Shown one piece after another: positions 13,264-15,511 of a stretch of DNA of 15,511 bases. Positions within the stretch are counted from its first letter, which is position 1. Each line of letters starts with the position of its first letter. The stretch covers positions 1 through 15,511 of the forward strand of contig JAMFRY010000099.1 in NCBI GenBank assembly GCA_026225015.1. Direction: 5' to 3'. The notes beneath the pieces were generated by a model. It was not told where the DNA came from. It ran no database searches and saw only the letters and a list, made by a program, of their open reading frames with translations. Source of the stretch: Alphaproteobacteria bacterium. GTDB taxonomy: Bacteria > Pseudomonadota > Alphaproteobacteria > Acetobacterales > Acetobacteraceae. The position numbers were made by a program, and so were the translations under genes.

Positions 13264-14369
13264 CAGGCAACCGCCTTGAAACTGCTCAACATATCATCGC
13301 CCCATTGTTCCCGCGCAACCAAAGTAAAACGCGGTATCTGCGCCAGCCGGGTAATGCCGAAACCCTGCGCCGCCGGCCATCCATCGCTGCCCATGATGCC
13401 AGGGGCATGGAACCATTCCAGCCTGTCCACCAGATGGTCGCGAAGCAAACCGGCCGCAAGCGTGCCGCCGCCTTCGGCCAATACGCGCGTCAGCCCCGCT
13501 TTGGCCAGGGCCGCCAAGGCTGCCGGCAAATCCACGCCCGCGCTGCATTCCGGCAGTTCGATCAGCCGCGCCCCCGCCGCCGCCAGCGCCGATTTAAGCG
13601 CGGGATCGGCGCCGTTGCGATGCAAAAGCCAGAGCGGCTGCGTGGTCGCGCAGCGCACCAGCTTGGACATCAACGGCGTGCGCAGATGGCTATCCACCAC
13701 GATCCGCACCAGCGGGGCGCGCCTGTAGCCTGCAATCCGGCAGGTGAGTTCCGGATCATCGCTGAGCACGGTGCCGACTCCCACCATCACCGCATCATGC
13801 CGGCCGCGCATGGCATGCGCCGCCTTTCGCGCGGATTGGCTGGTGAGCCACTGGCTCTCGCCCGTATGGGTGGCGATTTTGCCGTCGAGCGTGGAGGCGA
13901 GTTTCAGCCGCAGCAAGGGCCGGCCGGCATTCTGCACCATGGCGAAGCCGCTGATGGTCTGCCCGGCTGCTTCGCTCAGCACGTTTTCGGTCACCTCGAT
14001 CCCGGCGGCGCGCAGCATCTCCGCACCTTGGCCGTTCACCTTTGGATTTGGGTCGCGGGCGCCGATCACCACGCGCGCAACGCCGGCCGCGATCAAGGCC
14101 TCCGCGCAAGGCGGCGTTTTGCCGGCATGCGCGCAGGGCTCCAGCGTCACGTACACCGTGGCCCCTCGCGCGGCCTCGCCCGCCATTTTCAAGGCCTCGG
14201 TTTCCGCATGCGGACGCCCGCCGGCGGCGGTGCGGCCGCGGCCAATCACAGAAAAGTTTTTCACGATCACGCAGCCAACGCTCGGGTTGGGGGCGGTATC
14301 GCCCAGGCCGCGCCGCGCCAAAGAGATCGCGCTCTGCATATGCTGCGCGTCGGTCTCGGGATCCGTCAT
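13263..14369 (-). CDS. ribD: Bifunctional diaminohydroxyphosphoribosylaminopyrimidine deaminase / 5-amino-6-(5-phosphoribosylamino)uracil reductase
   Basis: RibD performs two consecutive early steps of riboflavin synthesis. The N-terminal deaminase domain (about 1-145) has zinc ligands His54 (PHAETEAL, with catalytic Glu56), Cys79 and Cys88 (PCAHAGKTPPC). The C-terminal NADPH-dependent reductase domain (about 150-365) shows LRLKLASTLDGKIA, GRHDAVMVGVGTVLSDDPEL, APLVRIVVDSHLRTP and VLAEGGGTLAAGLL. At 368 residues it has the full bifunctional length. The ATG overlaps the nrdR stop as ATGA, and its own stop overlaps the ribE start. Confidence 0.96.
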   Translation of the reverse strand: MTDPETDAQHMQSAISLARRGLGDTAPNPSVGCVIVKNFSVIGRGRTAAGGRPHAETEALKMAGEAARGATVYVTLEPCAHAGKTPPCAEALIAAGVARVVIGARDPNPKVNGQGAEMLRAAGIEVTENVLSEAAGQTISGFAMVQNAGRPLLRLKLASTLDGKIATHTGESQWLTSQSARKAAHAMRGRHDAVMVGVGTVLSDDPELTCRIAGYRRAPLVRIVVDSHLRTPLMSKLVRCATTQPLWLLHRNGADPALKSALAAAGARLIELPECSAGVDLPAALAALAKAGLTRVLAEGGGTLAAGLLRDHLVDRLEWFHAPGIMGSDGWPAAQGFGITRLAQIPRFTLVAREQWGDDMLSSFKAVA

Positions 14370-14878
14370 TTTTGCTTTGGCGCCTTTTGTGGCGGCAGCG
14401 GCAGTTCCGGCTGTGGCTGTGGCCGCTTTGGTTCCACCATCCGGCCGAGAAACGCCTCGAAATCCTTGGCCTCACGGAAATCGCGGTACACCGAGGCGAA
14501 GCGGACATAGGCCACGGCGTCCACCTCCTTCAGCGTCTCCATCACCAGCGCGCCGATATCGGCGGTTTTAATGTCGGATTCGCCGCTGGCCTCCAACTGC
14601 CGCACGATGCCGTTGACGATCCGCTCGATCCGCTCCTCATCCACCGGCCGCTTGTTCAGGGCGACGCGAACCGAACGCGCTAGCTTGTCGCGGTCGAACG
14701 CCACCCGGCGGGAATCGGATTTCAGCACGGTGAGTTCGCGCAATTGCACCCGTTCGATGGTGGTGAAGCGCTGGCTGCAACCGCCGCAGAAGCGCCGGCG
14801 GCGGATCGCGCTGCCATCTTCGGTCGGGCGGCTATCCTTCACCTGGGTATCCGCTTCGCCGCAGAACGGACAACGCAT
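14366..14878 (-). CDS. nrdR: Transcriptional repressor NrdR
   Basis: NrdR is the zinc-ribbon/ATP-cone repressor of ribonucleotide reductase genes, acting with ATP/dATP at NrdR boxes. The 170-residue protein has the N-terminal zinc ribbon Cys3/Cys6 and Cys31/Cys34 (RCPFCG, RFCGGCSQRFTT) and the family sequence VKDSRPTEDGSAIRRRR. The ATP-cone follows (VLKSDSRRVAFDRDKLARSV to about residue 140), ending with VDAVAYVRFASVYRDF. The last 20 residues are a proline/lysine-rich tail, longer than in E. coli. It starts 9 nt after the glyA stop with AAGGGG upstream. glyA-nrdR-ribD is a well-known order in this class. Confidence 0.96.
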   Translation of the reverse strand: MRCPFCGEADTQVKDSRPTEDGSAIRRRRFCGGCSQRFTTIERVQLRELTVLKSDSRRVAFDRDKLARSVRVALNKRPVDEERIERIVNGIVRQLEASGESDIKTADIGALVMETLKEVDAVAYVRFASVYRDFREAKDFEAFLGRMVEPKRPQPQPELPLPPQKAPKQK

Positions 14879-14887
14879 TTTAGCCCC

Positions 14888-15511
14888 TTAGCGGTAAATC
14901 GGAAACCGCGCGCACAGCGCCTTGGCTTTCAATCCCACCGCTTTCTCGATCGTCTCGTTGCCGCCGTCATTGGATTTCGACAGCCCGTCCAGCACCTCGC
15001 CGATGTAGAGCCCGACCTGCTTGAACTCCTCCACCCCGAAGCCGCGCGTGGTCGCCGCCGGGGTGCCGAGGCGGATGCCGGAGGTGATGAAGGGTTTTTC
15101 AGGGTCGAAAGGGATCGCGTTCTTGTTGGCCGTGATATGCGCTCGCTCCAGGCTCGCCTCCGCGGCTTTGCCGGTGACGCGCTTGGGGCGCAGATCGACG
15201 AGCAGCAAATGGCTGTCGGTGCCGCCGGTGACGATGGCGAGCCCCTGCTCTACCAACGTTGCCGAAAGCGCTTTGGCGTTTTCCACCACGGCTTTTTGAT
15301 AGGCGCAAAACTCCGGCCGCAATGCCTCGCCGAAGGCCACCGCCTTGGCGGCGATGACATGCATCAAAGGGCCGCCTTGCAGGCCGGGGAAAATCGCCGA
15401 GTTGATCTTCTTGGCGATCGCCTCATCATTGGTGAGCACCATGCCACCGCGCGGTCCGCGCAGGGTTTTATGGGTGGTGGTGGTCACCACATGGGCGTGC
15501 GGCAAGGGCGA
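14888..15511 (-). CDS. glyA: Serine hydroxymethyltransferase, C-terminal 207 residues, cut by window edge
   Basis: GlyA is the PLP enzyme that interconverts serine and glycine while charging tetrahydrofolate with a one-carbon unit. The fragment starts inside the active-site region: VVTTTTHKTLRGPRGG contains the PLP-binding lysine (HKT). It continues through FPGLQGGPLMHVIAAKAVAF, VTGGTDSHLLLVDLR and GIRLGTPAATTRGF, all diagnostic of GlyA, to TAA 14888-14890. The frame stays open to the window end, so roughly the first half is missing. It is the first gene in this window of the co-directional glyA-nrdR-rib run. Confidence 0.96.
   Translation of the reverse strand, partial: SPLPHAHVVTTTTHKTLRGPRGGMVLTNDEAIAKKINSAIFPGLQGGPLMHVIAAKAVAFGEALRPEFCAYQKAVVENAKALSATLVEQGLAIVTGGTDSHLLLVDLRPKRVTGKAAEASLERAHITANKNAIPFDPEKPFITSGIRLGTPAATTRGFGVEEFKQVGLYIGEVLDGLSKSNDGGNETIEKAVGLKAKALCARFPIYR

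Noticed and set aside
13305..14510. A 401-residue plus-strand open frame antisense to ribD and nrdR
   Set aside because: It is also a codon-bias shadow; both minus-strand proteins are complete and conserved.

Overview
The window reads as a chromosomal segment of a GC-rich alphaproteobacterium, most likely order Rhodospirillales/Acetobacterales (Acetobacteraceae-like). The reasons are the long minus-strand gene order glyA-nrdR-ribD-ribE-ribB(A)-ribH-nusB-thiL, a RibB protein with a degenerate GTP-cyclohydrolase-like tail, and the style of the fabI, pdxH and ppa proteins. The species cannot be named from the sequence alone.

Layout. 1-1803 is core metabolism: the N-terminal part of fabI (minus), divergent pdxH (plus), and ppa (minus), which meets pdxH tail to tail with a 3-nt gap and carries a 1-nt deletion as sequenced. 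1931-2006 is a tRNA with anticodon CAU, probably the tRNA-Ile2 that is modified to lysidine. 2007-3216 is a poorly coding, AT-richer, repeat-laden stretch next to the tRNA 3' end. It looks like a decayed integration region and holds three small unrecognised ORFs, one (59 aa, minus) with a good ribosome-binding site. 3217-7869 is a plus-strand accessory block: an SRAP (YedK/HMCES-type) protein, a membrane hybrid histidine kinase, a CsbD-like stress protein with a membrane tail, and a zinc-ribbon plus HExxH metallopeptidase preceded by twin palindromic repeats. 7921-15511 is entirely minus strand: a three-helix membrane protein, a displaced thiL 3' fragment, a Vitreoscilla-type globin, then the riboflavin/thiamine operon.

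The core operon is tightly coupled: nrdR/ribD and ribH/nusB overlap as ATGA, ribD/ribE as TGATG, and nusB/thiL as CTGA. It makes riboflavin (RibD, RibB, RibH, RibE) and the last step of thiamine diphosphate synthesis (ThiL), together with NusB, the NrdR repressor and serine hydroxymethyltransferase.

The most notable observation is a second, divergent copy of the last 51 codons of thiL, directly downstream of and in frame with the globin gene. The 3' end of the intact thiL is about 47% GC (hand count), against about 68% just upstream of it and about 58% in the displaced copy. This suggests that a segment carrying a replacement thiL 3' end plus the globin gene recombined into thiL and pushed the original 3' end away. 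Other points are a probable non-ATG (CTG) start for thiL, a homopolymer frameshift in ppa, a five-copy 13-bp tandem repeat, and the palindromic leader repeats. No clearly novel multi-gene system, CRISPR array or intact mobile element was seen.
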